NCBI GenBank assembly: GCA_001804805.1
Contig: MHBH01000077.1
Location: 1 to 64,000 of the forward strand
Direction: 5' to 3'
DNA: 64,000 nt
From: Lentisphaerae bacterium GWF2_49_21
GTDB taxonomy: Bacteria; Verrucomicrobiota; Lentisphaeria; Victivallales; GWF2-50-93
This document shows, one piece after another, positions 32,543 through 40,125 of this stretch (positions within the stretch are counted from its first letter, which is position 1; each line of letters starts with the position of its first letter). The translations under genes and the position numbers were made by a program. The notes beneath the pieces are model-generated. The model searched no databases, was not told where the DNA came from, and worked only from the letters and a program-made list of their open reading frames with translations.

Positions 32543-35110
32543 ATGACAATCGCAACATCATCAATCGCCGCGGACAAGCCTGAAATCAAGGGCATAAAAT
32601 CGGAGACGCTTGCCAACGGCATGAAGATTTTCGTCTACGAGAACCATGAGGCTCCGACGGTCAATCTCCAGGTATGGGTCAAGACCGGCAGCATCCACGA
32701 GGGCGAATATCTCGGATGCGGCATGTCGCATTTCCTCGAGCACATGATGTTCCAGGGCTCGTCGAAGTATCCCCACGACTCAATCGTTGAGACAGTGAAC
32801 CGCCACGGCGGCGACATGAACGCCTACACCTCCCTCGGCAACACGGTCTATTACATCGACATCCTTTCCGACGCCTCGGAAAAGGCCATAGACATCCTCT
32901 GCGACGTGATCAGCACACCTAACTTTCCGGAGGAATCTTTTGCAAACGAGAAGGAAGTGATACTCCGCGAACGCGCCATGAGCTCCGACAGCCCTGAAAG
33001 ATGCCTGAGCGAAAGGCTGTGGCTGGACATGTTCCTCAACCATCCGATGCGCCATCCAATCATCGGCTACCAGGACAAGATAAAGACCGTGGACAAGGCA
33101 ATGATGGTGGATTATTACAAGAAACGTTATTCTCCTGAAAGGACTTTCTTCGTGATATCCGGCGACATCGACGCGGAAAAGGCGTTCCTCCTGATAAAGG
33201 ACAAGCTGTCAGGCTGGTCCCGCGGCCAGCTCTCCGATCCGCCCCTCCAGTCAGAACCTGAACAGGTCTGCGTCCGGAAATCCCTCTATCATTTCGAGGA
33301 TCCTCTTGCGAGAATCGCAATCGGTTTCCATATACCTGATGCGTCGCACGAGGATGTCCCTGCCCTAGACGTCCTTGCCGCAATCCTCGGTTCCGACAAG
33401 AGTTCCAGGCTGATAAGCCGGATACAGGATGAAAAAAGGCTGGCGATAAACATCGATGCCTTTTGCTACACCCCCTACTTCTCCGGTATTTTCGGAATCA
33501 GCGCGACTACGCCTCCAGAGAAGATCGAGGATCTCAAATCTGCGATATTCGCAGAAATCAAGAAGCTCTCGACCGATGACAGGGTCAGGAAGGAAGAACT
33601 CGACAGGATCGCCAACCAGATAAGCACCTCCTACTGCAGGACAATGCGTTCGAACGGCAACATATCCAGGCTCATCGGCAACGCGGTGATGACCTACGGT
33701 TCGACAGAGTATATCAACAAGTATATCGACCATATTTCCGTCCTCACTCCCGAAGACCTGATCAGGGTCGCGGGAAAATATCTTACGGAGAAGAACTGCA
33801 CCGTCGTCGAACAGCTTCCCAACGACAAAAAGGCAGACACAGTTTCAAAGGATCAGCCCTCCACCTCCACGGAAACCGCTGAGCTTGTCAAACTCAAGTC
33901 CGGACAGAAGATCATAACTTACAAGGACACGAAGCTTCCCCTTGTGGACATCTGCATTATATTCCCAGGCGGGACGATCAGGGAGGACATCAATAATGCC
34001 GGAATTACACGCATAATGGCCCAGCTGCTTACCGCCGGCACAAAGTCCTACAGTGAAAAGGAGCTTGCGCGTCTCATTGACGACAATGCCATAGAACTCG
34101 GTATAAGCGGCGGGAACAATTCACTCGCCATCTCCCTCAACTGCCACAAGAAAAGCCTGAAGCCAGCCATGCAGGCCCTGAAGTCGATCCTCTCCGAGCC
34201 GGTTTTTCCGGAAGAACAGTTTGAACGGGAAAAGGAGAACACTATAAAAATGCTCGCCAGCAGGAAACTCGCACCGCAGAACGCCGCCGAGGACAAGACC
34301 TGCGAACTACTCTACGGCAAGCATCCATATTCCCATAATGCCGCAGGCCTCGAGGAGAGCGTAAAGAACCTGACCGTCGGACAGGTCAGGGATTTTTATT
34401 TCAAGAAATGCCTCATCCCGGGAAAGGCTGTCATCGGTGTTGCCGGAGATTTCGACAAGAAAGAGATCCTGAAGGAGATCAACGGCATCATCGAAAGCAT
34501 CAAATGGAACTCTGATGGCACCGACGATATCCCTGCAAAACCGATATTCCCCTCCAAAAGACTCCGCGAGGAAGTGAAAGTCCCGAGGGAGCAGGCCGTG
34601 GTTCTTCTGAGCTTCCCCATCTGTGACAACTCGAACGAAGATCGCTTCGCCCTCAATGTCCTTTCAAAGATCCTGAACGGCCAGTCATCAAGGCTCTTCA
34701 AGTCCGTCAGGGAGGAATCAGGCCTCGCATATTATACCGGCATCTCGACATTCCTCGGCATCCACGAAGGCTTCATGTCATTCTACGCCGGCACGCGTCC
34801 GGATGCGGTTGAAAAGGTGATCTCGTTGCTCGACAAGGAACGCGTCCTTCTCCTGAAGAACAAATCCGTCACAAAGGACGAGTTTGAATCGGCGAAGGCC
34901 AGGATCCGGGAGGATCTCGCGGAACAGAAACTCGACAAGCACAGCCTGATATTCAACAGCGTGCTCGACGAATACTACGGCAACGGCTACATGGCGCCAT
35001 GGACGAACGAGAAGAAAATCATGGCTCTGTCCCTGGACCAGCTAAATGCAGTGGTCAGGAAATACTTCGAAACCGACGCCTTCGTGACCGTGGTATCAGG
35101 ACCGCAGTGA
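32543..35110 (+). CDS. M16-family zinc metalloprotease (two tandem M16 units)
   Basis: An 855-residue protein. The first half is an M16 peptidase with the inverted zinc motif HFLEH (His63, Glu66, His67) and the downstream NEKEVILRERAM glutamate. The second half is a homologous, non-catalytic M16 unit (VDICIIFPGGTIRED onward). The size fits the long two-domain exported form related to PqqL. The first ten residues (TIATSSIAAD) look like the end of a signal peptide, so the true start may lie slightly upstream at a TTG/CTG inside the Minf_1886 gene; no ATG there is convincing. It likely degrades peptides in the periplasm. Confidence 0.88.
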   Translation: MTIATSSIAADKPEIKGIKSETLANGMKIFVYENHEAPTVNLQVWVKTGSIHEGEYLGCGMSHFLEHMMFQGSSKYPHDSIVETVNRHGGDMNAYTSLGNTVYYIDILSDASEKAIDILCDVISTPNFPEESFANEKEVILRERAMSSDSPERCLSERLWLDMFLNHPMRHPIIGYQDKIKTVDKAMMVDYYKKRYSPERTFFVISGDIDAEKAFLLIKDKLSGWSRGQLSDPPLQSEPEQVCVRKSLYHFEDPLARIAIGFHIPDASHEDVPALDVLAAILGSDKSSRLISRIQDEKRLAINIDAFCYTPYFSGIFGISATTPPEKIEDLKSAIFAEIKKLSTDDRVRKEELDRIANQISTSYCRTMRSNGNISRLIGNAVMTYGSTEYINKYIDHISVLTPEDLIRVAGKYLTEKNCTVVEQLPNDKKADTVSKDQPSTSTETAELVKLKSGQKIITYKDTKLPLVDICIIFPGGTIREDINNAGITRIMAQLLTAGTKSYSEKELARLIDDNAIELGISGGNNSLAISLNCHKKSLKPAMQALKSILSEPVFPEEQFEREKENTIKMLASRKLAPQNAAEDKTCELLYGKHPYSHNAAGLEESVKNLTVGQVRDFYFKKCLIPGKAVIGVAGDFDKKEILKEINGIIESIKWNSDGTDDIPAKPIFPSKRLREEVKVPREQAVVLLSFPICDNSNEDRFALNVLSKILNGQSSRLFKSVREESGLAYYTGISTFLGIHEGFMSFYAGTRPDAVEKVISLLDKERVLLLKNKSVTKDEFESAKARIREDLAEQKLDKHSLIFNSVLDEYYGNGYMAPWTNEKKIMALSLDQLNAVVRKYFETDAFVTVVSGPQ

Positions 35111-35513
35111 GAAGAAGAATAGGTAGGAGCAGGTGTCGGGTGTCAGGTGTCGGGTAAGAACAATTTGAAGTTTTCTTTCTGAAACCTGCATTGCCCTTTG
35201 ATTCAATAATTGCTTGTAGTTAAGCCATTATTGGCTGTGGTTTACAAAGCCAAAGAAACACGCAAGAATGCGTTAACTACAAACAGGAAAAATCTTCAAG
35301 AACATGCCTTACGGTATTAACTACAAACGAATTGCATGTCCAATTGAGAATCTGTTCGTAGCATGTCCTCCGTAGCTTTTTAGCGAAGGAGGATCAAGCC
35401 CGTAAGGGCTGTGTAATCTGCCGGCTTGACCGGCAGGAACAGGAGATCGCTCAGGCTAACACAAGAGAATCCATTCACTTCTATTTCAGCAGAATAATGA
35501 TTTATGGTATGGT
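35111..35513. repeat. 403 bp gene-free gap with GGTGTCR tract and hairpin repeat copy 2
   Basis: It begins with about three GGTGTCR units (35132-35155). A GTAGTTAAGCCATTATTGGC and GCGTTAACTACAAAC arrangement (about 35216-35286) looks like a degraded relative of the next element. At 35297-35416 lies copy 2 of the hairpin-modular repeat: TGCC-TTAC-GGTA, CTACAAACGAATT, CTGTTCGTAGC, the CCTCC/GGAGG stem, then AGCCC-GTAA-GGGCT. I see no gene. Confidence 0.75.
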
Positions 35514-35987
35514 TTATGGTACTTCCATTACCAAGTCGCCATCAAATTCAAACACGTCAGACTCTGTGTATTTCTTCTTTAGCGCACTTGCTTCCACATC
35601 GTTAAATTTTGAAGAAAAGCTAATAACAGGAATTAAAATTTCAATATGTATATTAGAATCTAAATTGTATTTGACGATTTTCATCAGGGTAAATTTTGAA
35701 TTTCTTGGCACAACTCCAACGATTTCTATATTATTGATTTTGTCACCAATTCTGTTTTTATCCAATTCTTGAGGTAATCCATTTACTCCGCAAAGACGAA
35801 TAGTTGGCTCAGTACATCCAGTAAGACTTACAAAATAACAATCTTTGAGCACAACATAATGTTTCCCAATTAACTCTTTATATGGTGCTTGATCACTTAC
35901 ATCTGTATATGTTAATGATGTTCGACAGCCAGCCATTAGCATAATTATGATGGCACTAAAAAGAAAGAATGCATTCATTTTTTTCAT
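35514..35987 (-). CDS. AT-rich lipoprotein of unknown function
   Basis: A 157-residue lipoprotein whose signal peptide (AFFLFSAIIIMLMAGC) ends in a clear lipobox, giving a lipidated Cys21. The mature part is beta-rich (GKHYVVLKDCYFVSL, NIEIVGVVPRNSKFTL) and has no domain I recognise. The gene is markedly AT-rich compared with the M16 and MetF genes around it. It lies among intergenic repeats, suggesting recent arrival or rapid evolution. A second in-frame ATG three codons in would give the same mature product. Confidence 0.65.
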   Translation of the reverse strand: MKKMNAFFLFSAIIIMLMAGCRTSLTYTDVSDQAPYKELIGKHYVVLKDCYFVSLTGCTEPTIRLCGVNGLPQELDKNRIGDKINNIEIVGVVPRNSKFTLMKIVKYNLDSNIHIEILIPVISFSSKFNDVEASALKKKYTESDVFEFDGDLVMEVP

Positions 35988-36015
35988 GAATAATCACCAA
36001 TTCTAGATCTACACA

Positions 36016-37464
36016 TCAGATTTTCTCCAGCGGCTTGATGTATCTCTCCTCGAGGGAATGGAGTTCCTTCTGCCAGGCTGAGAGGCGGAAGATCTTCGCG
36101 TGGATGCACTGTTTCCCGCCGAATTCGCATGTGCCGTCGATGTGCGTCCCTCCGCACGGCCCGTTGGCGAGGCCTTTCGGGCAGGTTTCCGGACATACGA
36201 ACTGTGTGAACGGAATACGGCATGTGGAACACCTCCTGCATCCGACGAATATTTTCTTTGCAAGAAGATGTTCATTGGCCGCGTGCCGGTGCACCTTGGA
36301 GAAGAAAAGCCTGCATAGGCTGTAATGGAGCTTCTCGAATTTACCGCCCACAGGAAGATCCGCGCTCTTCATTGTTGCAAGCTCTGGATAGGCGCGGGTG
36401 AAAAGATTGTTGAACATGTAGAACCGGTACGGATACGGCGTCATGTCGGCGCGTGAAAGATAGTTGAGATATCCGTCACGCCATTCCTCGAACGATTTGA
36501 ACTCGTTCATCGCCTCGGCGACCTTGCTGCAGGCCGTAGCGATATGTTCCTGCCTCTCGATTCCCGAGATCTGTATTCCGCTATATCCAAGGAATTTTGC
36601 GCCGGCCGCGTATATCTGCAGCCTCCTCCACTGCGCCGAGGCGAACTGCGCATATCCGTACTTCGCCTCGTTAAGGAGTATCTTCCTGAGTTCGGCGGAA
36701 ATGATCATGCCCGGCTTCTTCCCGGAGAAGATCTCCTCGTAAAGCTCGATCGTGAGAAGCGAGAACCTGGCGATCGACGGGAAATGCAGTTCTCTCATCT
36801 CCAGATACCATCGCAGTTCCTGCAGCTTCATCATGTCCCACCCGCTCTGGGTGACAATGAATTCCGCGCCCTGTTTCATCTTCTTGACCATCTTGTAGTA
36901 CTGCGGAAAAATATCCGACGGCGTATATTTGAACGGATTCATCGTGCATCCGGCAAAATGGAATCCATCTTCATCGACTGATTTCAGCATGTTCAGAATA
37001 CAGACGCTGTCAACGAAATTCAGCTTGTGCCTCCGCTTATAGCCTTCCGGGAAATATCCGTCGCCGGTGACAGGTACAAGATTCTGGAAGCCCGACGACC
37101 TGCAGCGCGCTATAGTGTCGGAAACGTCCTTGATGGTTGCATTCCTTCCGCTGAGATAGAGGACATGACGGTCCCTTCCCTCCTTTGAAAGTTCGTTTGC
37201 GAAATCCGCAACGTTCCAGGTGTTCCAGCCGGCGGTCTTGTCGGTTATGGCAAGCCCGGTGCCGATGATGTCATATTTCCCGAGTGAGGATTCGACGGCC
37301 TTCAGGCGATTTGCGGCGATCGCGAAGTCCTCCTTCTTTTCGGGAGTAATGGCCTCGATGAGCACGTAGAAGGACCCCTTGTTGAGCCTCTCCCTGAAGA
37401 CATTCTCCCTCTTCTGCTTCTGGAAGTCTATTTCCATCTGTATTGTAGATTTTGATTCAGACAT
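36016..37464 (-). CDS. Methylenetetrahydrofolate reductase with fused MetV-like Cys-rich domain
   Basis: A 482-residue protein. Residues about 25-310 resemble the MTHFR TIM barrel (SFYVLIEAITPEKKEDF, NLVPVTGDG, FIVTQSGWDMMKLQ). The last 110 residues form the MTHFR C-terminal (MetV/PF12225) domain with a Cys cluster: CRRCSTC, FVCPETCPKGLANGPCGG, GTCEFGGKQC. In acetogens MetF and MetV are separate, and the Cys cluster binds metal. A single-chain MetF-MetV is consistent with a ferredoxin- or zinc-linked variant of the reductase making methyl-THF. There are no metH or folate genes adjacent. A strong hairpin sits 10 bases upstream of the ATG. Confidence 0.8.
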   Translation of the reverse strand: MSESKSTIQMEIDFQKQKRENVFRERLNKGSFYVLIEAITPEKKEDFAIAANRLKAVESSLGKYDIIGTGLAITDKTAGWNTWNVADFANELSKEGRDRHVLYLSGRNATIKDVSDTIARCRSSGFQNLVPVTGDGYFPEGYKRRHKLNFVDSVCILNMLKSVDEDGFHFAGCTMNPFKYTPSDIFPQYYKMVKKMKQGAEFIVTQSGWDMMKLQELRWYLEMRELHFPSIARFSLLTIELYEEIFSGKKPGMIISAELRKILLNEAKYGYAQFASAQWRRLQIYAAGAKFLGYSGIQISGIERQEHIATACSKVAEAMNEFKSFEEWRDGYLNYLSRADMTPYPYRFYMFNNLFTRAYPELATMKSADLPVGGKFEKLHYSLCRLFFSKVHRHAANEHLLAKKIFVGCRRCSTCRIPFTQFVCPETCPKGLANGPCGGTHIDGTCEFGGKQCIHAKIFRLSAWQKELHSLEERYIKPLEKI

Positions 37465-37474
37465 ATTTCATTTT

Positions 37475-37515
37475 AATTTTCCTTTGAGGCATGAACTATG
37501 CCTCAAAGGAAAATT
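37475..37515 (-). promoter_or_regulatory. Perfect 18 bp-arm hairpin in the leader of the MetF-like gene
   Basis: Arms 37475-37492 and 37498-37515 (AATTTTCCTTTGAGGCAT and its exact complement) flank a five-base loop. On the transcript of the MetF-like gene it ends 10 bases before the ATG, and its 3' arm holds the only AAAGGA-like ribosome-binding word. It could therefore hide the translation start, or it could be the end of the upstream transcript. There is no U-run typical of an intrinsic terminator. Confidence 0.6.
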
Positions 37516-37592
37516 TACATCAACAAATAATAGATTGCGAGTTTTTTTCAATAATGCCTTTGTGTCTTTGCGCCTCTGTGCGAGAAGGAAGC

Positions 37593-39317
37593 TTATCTTG
37601 CCAGCTTCGGGCTGTTCATCAGGATCTCCAGCAGGACAGGAAGCGTCGTCGGCCTGTCGGGCAGCGATTCGAGCTCGTCGATCCCTTCAATGAGATTTTT
37701 CACTCCGTTCGGGATGTAATCGAGATATTTGCTCTTTCCCTTGACCAGGGAAAGGAAAGTAAATGCTCCCAGCGCCTGCATGTTCCTCTGAAGCCCTGCT
37801 ATCACCGCATGCTTCCTGAACTGTTCTTCAGAAAACGTAAGCTCTTTAACTCCTGTCTCCTGTGTTCTCCTATAATAATATTCCTGCATCTCCCTCCTGA
37901 GAGGTGCAGGAATATCAACATAACCGTCCTTGAGCAAGGACATAAGATCGTATGCCACTGGACCGAATCTCGCCCCCTGGAAATCGACTATGCGCACCTT
38001 GTCATCCTTGATCATGATGTTCTGCGACTGGAAATCGCGGTGTACCAGGACCTGCGGCTGTTTCAACGCCTCCTGAGCGATCAGGTCGAAGCGCGGCTGG
38101 AGGCCTGAACATTTCTCCTCCGGAACACCAAGGTATCTCTTCAGGAAATTCTCCGTGAAATATTCCGTCTCCCAACGGAGCCCCGGATAGTCGAAAGCCC
38201 TGTCAATCTCCTTCCGGCACTCATCACCAAGCTCACAGGTCCTCTTCTGGAAATCAACGAGCCAATCTATGACCGTCCGGTAGACTTCACCTTTGTTTTT
38301 CTTCTTCAGCAGTTTATATACGGTGTCATCGCCGAGATCCTCGATTAGAACCGCAAGCTGCGCCTTGTCATGGCCAAATATCTCCGGAGTTCCGAGTCCG
38401 TTCCTGAAAAGATAAGTTCCGGCCTTTATGAACCTGTCAAAATCCTGGTCCTCAGGATAAGAGACCATGACCACCTTGGAGGAATCAGGATAGCTGAGCC
38501 TGTAGAATTTCCTGTTGGACCCCTGCTCCGCAAGCGGATAAACCCTGATCGGGGACGCAGCCGGAGTCTGCGGCTTCTGTTTCACCGGAGATGAAATCAG
38601 GGAGAAATATTTTGCCACGGTCCCGATGTCGTTCCAGAGGATTTTCTCGGGCAGATACGCGCCGACCGATCCCGGTTTCTCCCTGAGCGCATCGAGGATC
38701 GCAGTTATTATCGAACAGTTCACCGGCTTCTCAGGCAGATATTTGAAGATGTCCCTGGAGAAGACTGCAATTCCGGAATATGTAAGAAGTCTAGCTGAAG
38801 GGGAAGTCTTCCCTATTTTCCCGAGGATGTCGATCACTGTCCCGGATGTCCTTGAATCGGGATGCATCAGAACCCTGTTCTCCGGACCGTTCAGAAGCAC
38901 CATTGTCACCATCTTTCCGGAGGTCATGTGGAAATCGACGAGCTTACCGATGTCGAGATCCGAAAGAATGTCACCATTGTAGAGGACGAAGCAGTCCGTC
39001 TCCGACAGAAGATCTTTCGCATTGACCAGAGGTCCTCCGGTGCCGAGGATCTCCGTCTCATGGTAGAGGGTGGCATAGCTGGCGTACTGGGAGTTCTTCA
39101 CAAACGATTCCATGCGTTCCGCCAGATGGTGCGTGTTGACTGCGAGTTTCGCAATACCGGCGGACTTCATCTTCTGGATTATTGTTTCGAGCAGAGGCGT
39201 ACCGTTGACAGGCAGGAGAGGCTTTGGGATGAAATCGGTGACCGGCCGCAGGCGCGTCCCTATGCCGGCCGCCAAAATAATTCCATTGACTTTGAAATTT
39301 TCTTTTTCTCCGTTCAT
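37593..39317 (-). CDS. MurU-AmgK-like fusion: sugar-1-phosphate nucleotidyltransferase plus anomeric sugar kinase
   Basis: A 574-residue two-domain protein. Residues about 10-240 are a nucleotidyltransferase (GIILAAGIGTRLRPV, IPKPLLPVNGTPLLE, DCFVLYNGDILSD). After a Pro/Ala linker, residues about 255-574 form an APH-type kinase with VLVHRDFQSQNIMI (about 425) and VDFQGARFGPVAYDLMSL. Those kinase motifs match AmgK, and the first domain matches MurU. In Pseudomonas these separate enzymes turn MurNAc into MurNAc-1-P and UDP-MurNAc, bypassing de novo synthesis. I start at ATG 39317, preceded by AAGGGAAG. The sugar specificity is inferred, not proven. Confidence 0.8.
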   Translation of the reverse strand: MNGEKENFKVNGIILAAGIGTRLRPVTDFIPKPLLPVNGTPLLETIIQKMKSAGIAKLAVNTHHLAERMESFVKNSQYASYATLYHETEILGTGGPLVNAKDLLSETDCFVLYNGDILSDLDIGKLVDFHMTSGKMVTMVLLNGPENRVLMHPDSRTSGTVIDILGKIGKTSPSARLLTYSGIAVFSRDIFKYLPEKPVNCSIITAILDALREKPGSVGAYLPEKILWNDIGTVAKYFSLISSPVKQKPQTPAASPIRVYPLAEQGSNRKFYRLSYPDSSKVVMVSYPEDQDFDRFIKAGTYLFRNGLGTPEIFGHDKAQLAVLIEDLGDDTVYKLLKKKNKGEVYRTVIDWLVDFQKRTCELGDECRKEIDRAFDYPGLRWETEYFTENFLKRYLGVPEEKCSGLQPRFDLIAQEALKQPQVLVHRDFQSQNIMIKDDKVRIVDFQGARFGPVAYDLMSLLKDGYVDIPAPLRREMQEYYYRRTQETGVKELTFSEEQFRKHAVIAGLQRNMQALGAFTFLSLVKGKSKYLDYIPNGVKNLIEGIDELESLPDRPTTLPVLLEILMNSPKLAR

Positions 39318-39335
39318 AAAAACTTCCCTTGGAAC

Positions 39336-39442
39336 AAGAACAGCTCTTACGAGCTTAACTACCAACGAATTCGAATTTGTTCGTAGCCTGTCCTCCGTAG
39401 CTATTTTAGCGAAGGAGGATTAATGCCGTAAGGCATGTTCTC
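39336..39442. repeat. Hairpin-modular intergenic repeat, copy 3
   Basis: Copy 3 has the order AGCTC-TTAC-GAGCT, TAACTACCAACGAATT, TTGTTCGTAGCC, the CCTCC...GGAGG stem, then ATGCC-GTAA-GGCAT. Compared with copies 1 and 2 the terminal hairpins are different but keep GTAA/TTAC loops, which points to conservation of structure rather than sequence. It starts within 20 bases of the nucleotidyltransferase-kinase start codon, in that gene's upstream region. Confidence 0.75.
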
Positions 39443-39532
39443 AAATATCTTTGAATTAGACTCGAAACTCTTATATATTCCAAATTAATGTCTTATTCCG
39501 CCTAAAATACATTAAAAGAACGCCGGGACAAT

Positions 39533-39928
39533 ATGAATATGCCCTTATGGGTGAAGATTTATGTGACTATATATCTGCTCTTCGTGATCTCGAACATGGG
39601 GTATCTGCTTTACGTCCGCAGCAAGCTTTGGATAATCACCTATGATTTCTTCAGCGGGCTTTTCATGGCGTTCCTGATGACTGCATACTGGAACGCGAAA
39701 ATCACTCCGGCGATAGGCCTTGCACATGTACCTCTCTATGTTGCCGTCATAGCGATGGAGTTCTATCTGACGATCTGGGGGAACCTCGATGACATGGGGG
39801 TCAAGCTTCCCGAGATAGGTGAAGAGGATGCGGATATCGCAAAGACGGTGTCAATACTTTTCAGCGCTCCTGCCTATCTCTGCGGCGGACTCCTCTGTTT
39901 CGACGTGGTGATGAAGGCGGTGAAGTAG
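39533..39928 (+). CDS. Small integral membrane protein of unknown function
   Basis: A 131-residue protein with about four transmembrane helices (PLWVKIYVTIYLLFVISNMG, the YDFFSGLFMAFLMTAYW region, HVPLYVAVIAMEFYL, and a last one near residues 108-128). A charged loop EIGEEDADIAK precedes the last helix. No family is recognised. It is monocistronic, with its own AT-rich upstream gap of about 90 bp after the repeat and a GGTGTCA tract behind it. Its codon use looks like that of the core genes, so it is probably a genuine gene. Confidence 0.68.
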   Translation: MNMPLWVKIYVTIYLLFVISNMGYLLYVRSKLWIITYDFFSGLFMAFLMTAYWNAKITPAIGLAHVPLYVAVIAMEFYLTIWGNLDDMGVKLPEIGEEDADIAKTVSILFSAPAYLCGGLLCFDVVMKAVK

Positions 39929-39949
39929 GGAAAAGGTGGTCAGTGGCCA

Positions 39950-40019
39950 GGTGTCAGGTGTCAGGTGTCAGGTGTCAGGTGTCAGGTGTCAGGTGTCAGG
40001 TGTCAGGTGTCAGGTGTTA
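39950..40019. repeat. GGTGTCA heptamer tandem repeat
   Basis: Nine perfect GGTGTCA units run from 39950 to 40012, followed by the degenerate GGTGTTA-AGTGTTA. The unit length is seven, so it would not keep frame if coding. Related short arrays lie at 35132-35155 and 59391-59425, each just behind a stop codon. There are no spacers between units, so it is not CRISPR. Confidence 0.92.
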
Positions 40020-40125
40020 AGTGTTAAGTAAAGCTTTTCTGAAAATATTGTCTATTGCTTAAAACTTAACACCTGAAACTTAAAGGCATCTCAAAAGATA
40101 ATCTAATAAGCGCATGAAGGGATAT

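Noticed and set aside
39950-40019. CRISPR array candidate
   Set aside because: Units are only seven bases with no spacers; it is a simple tandem repeat.
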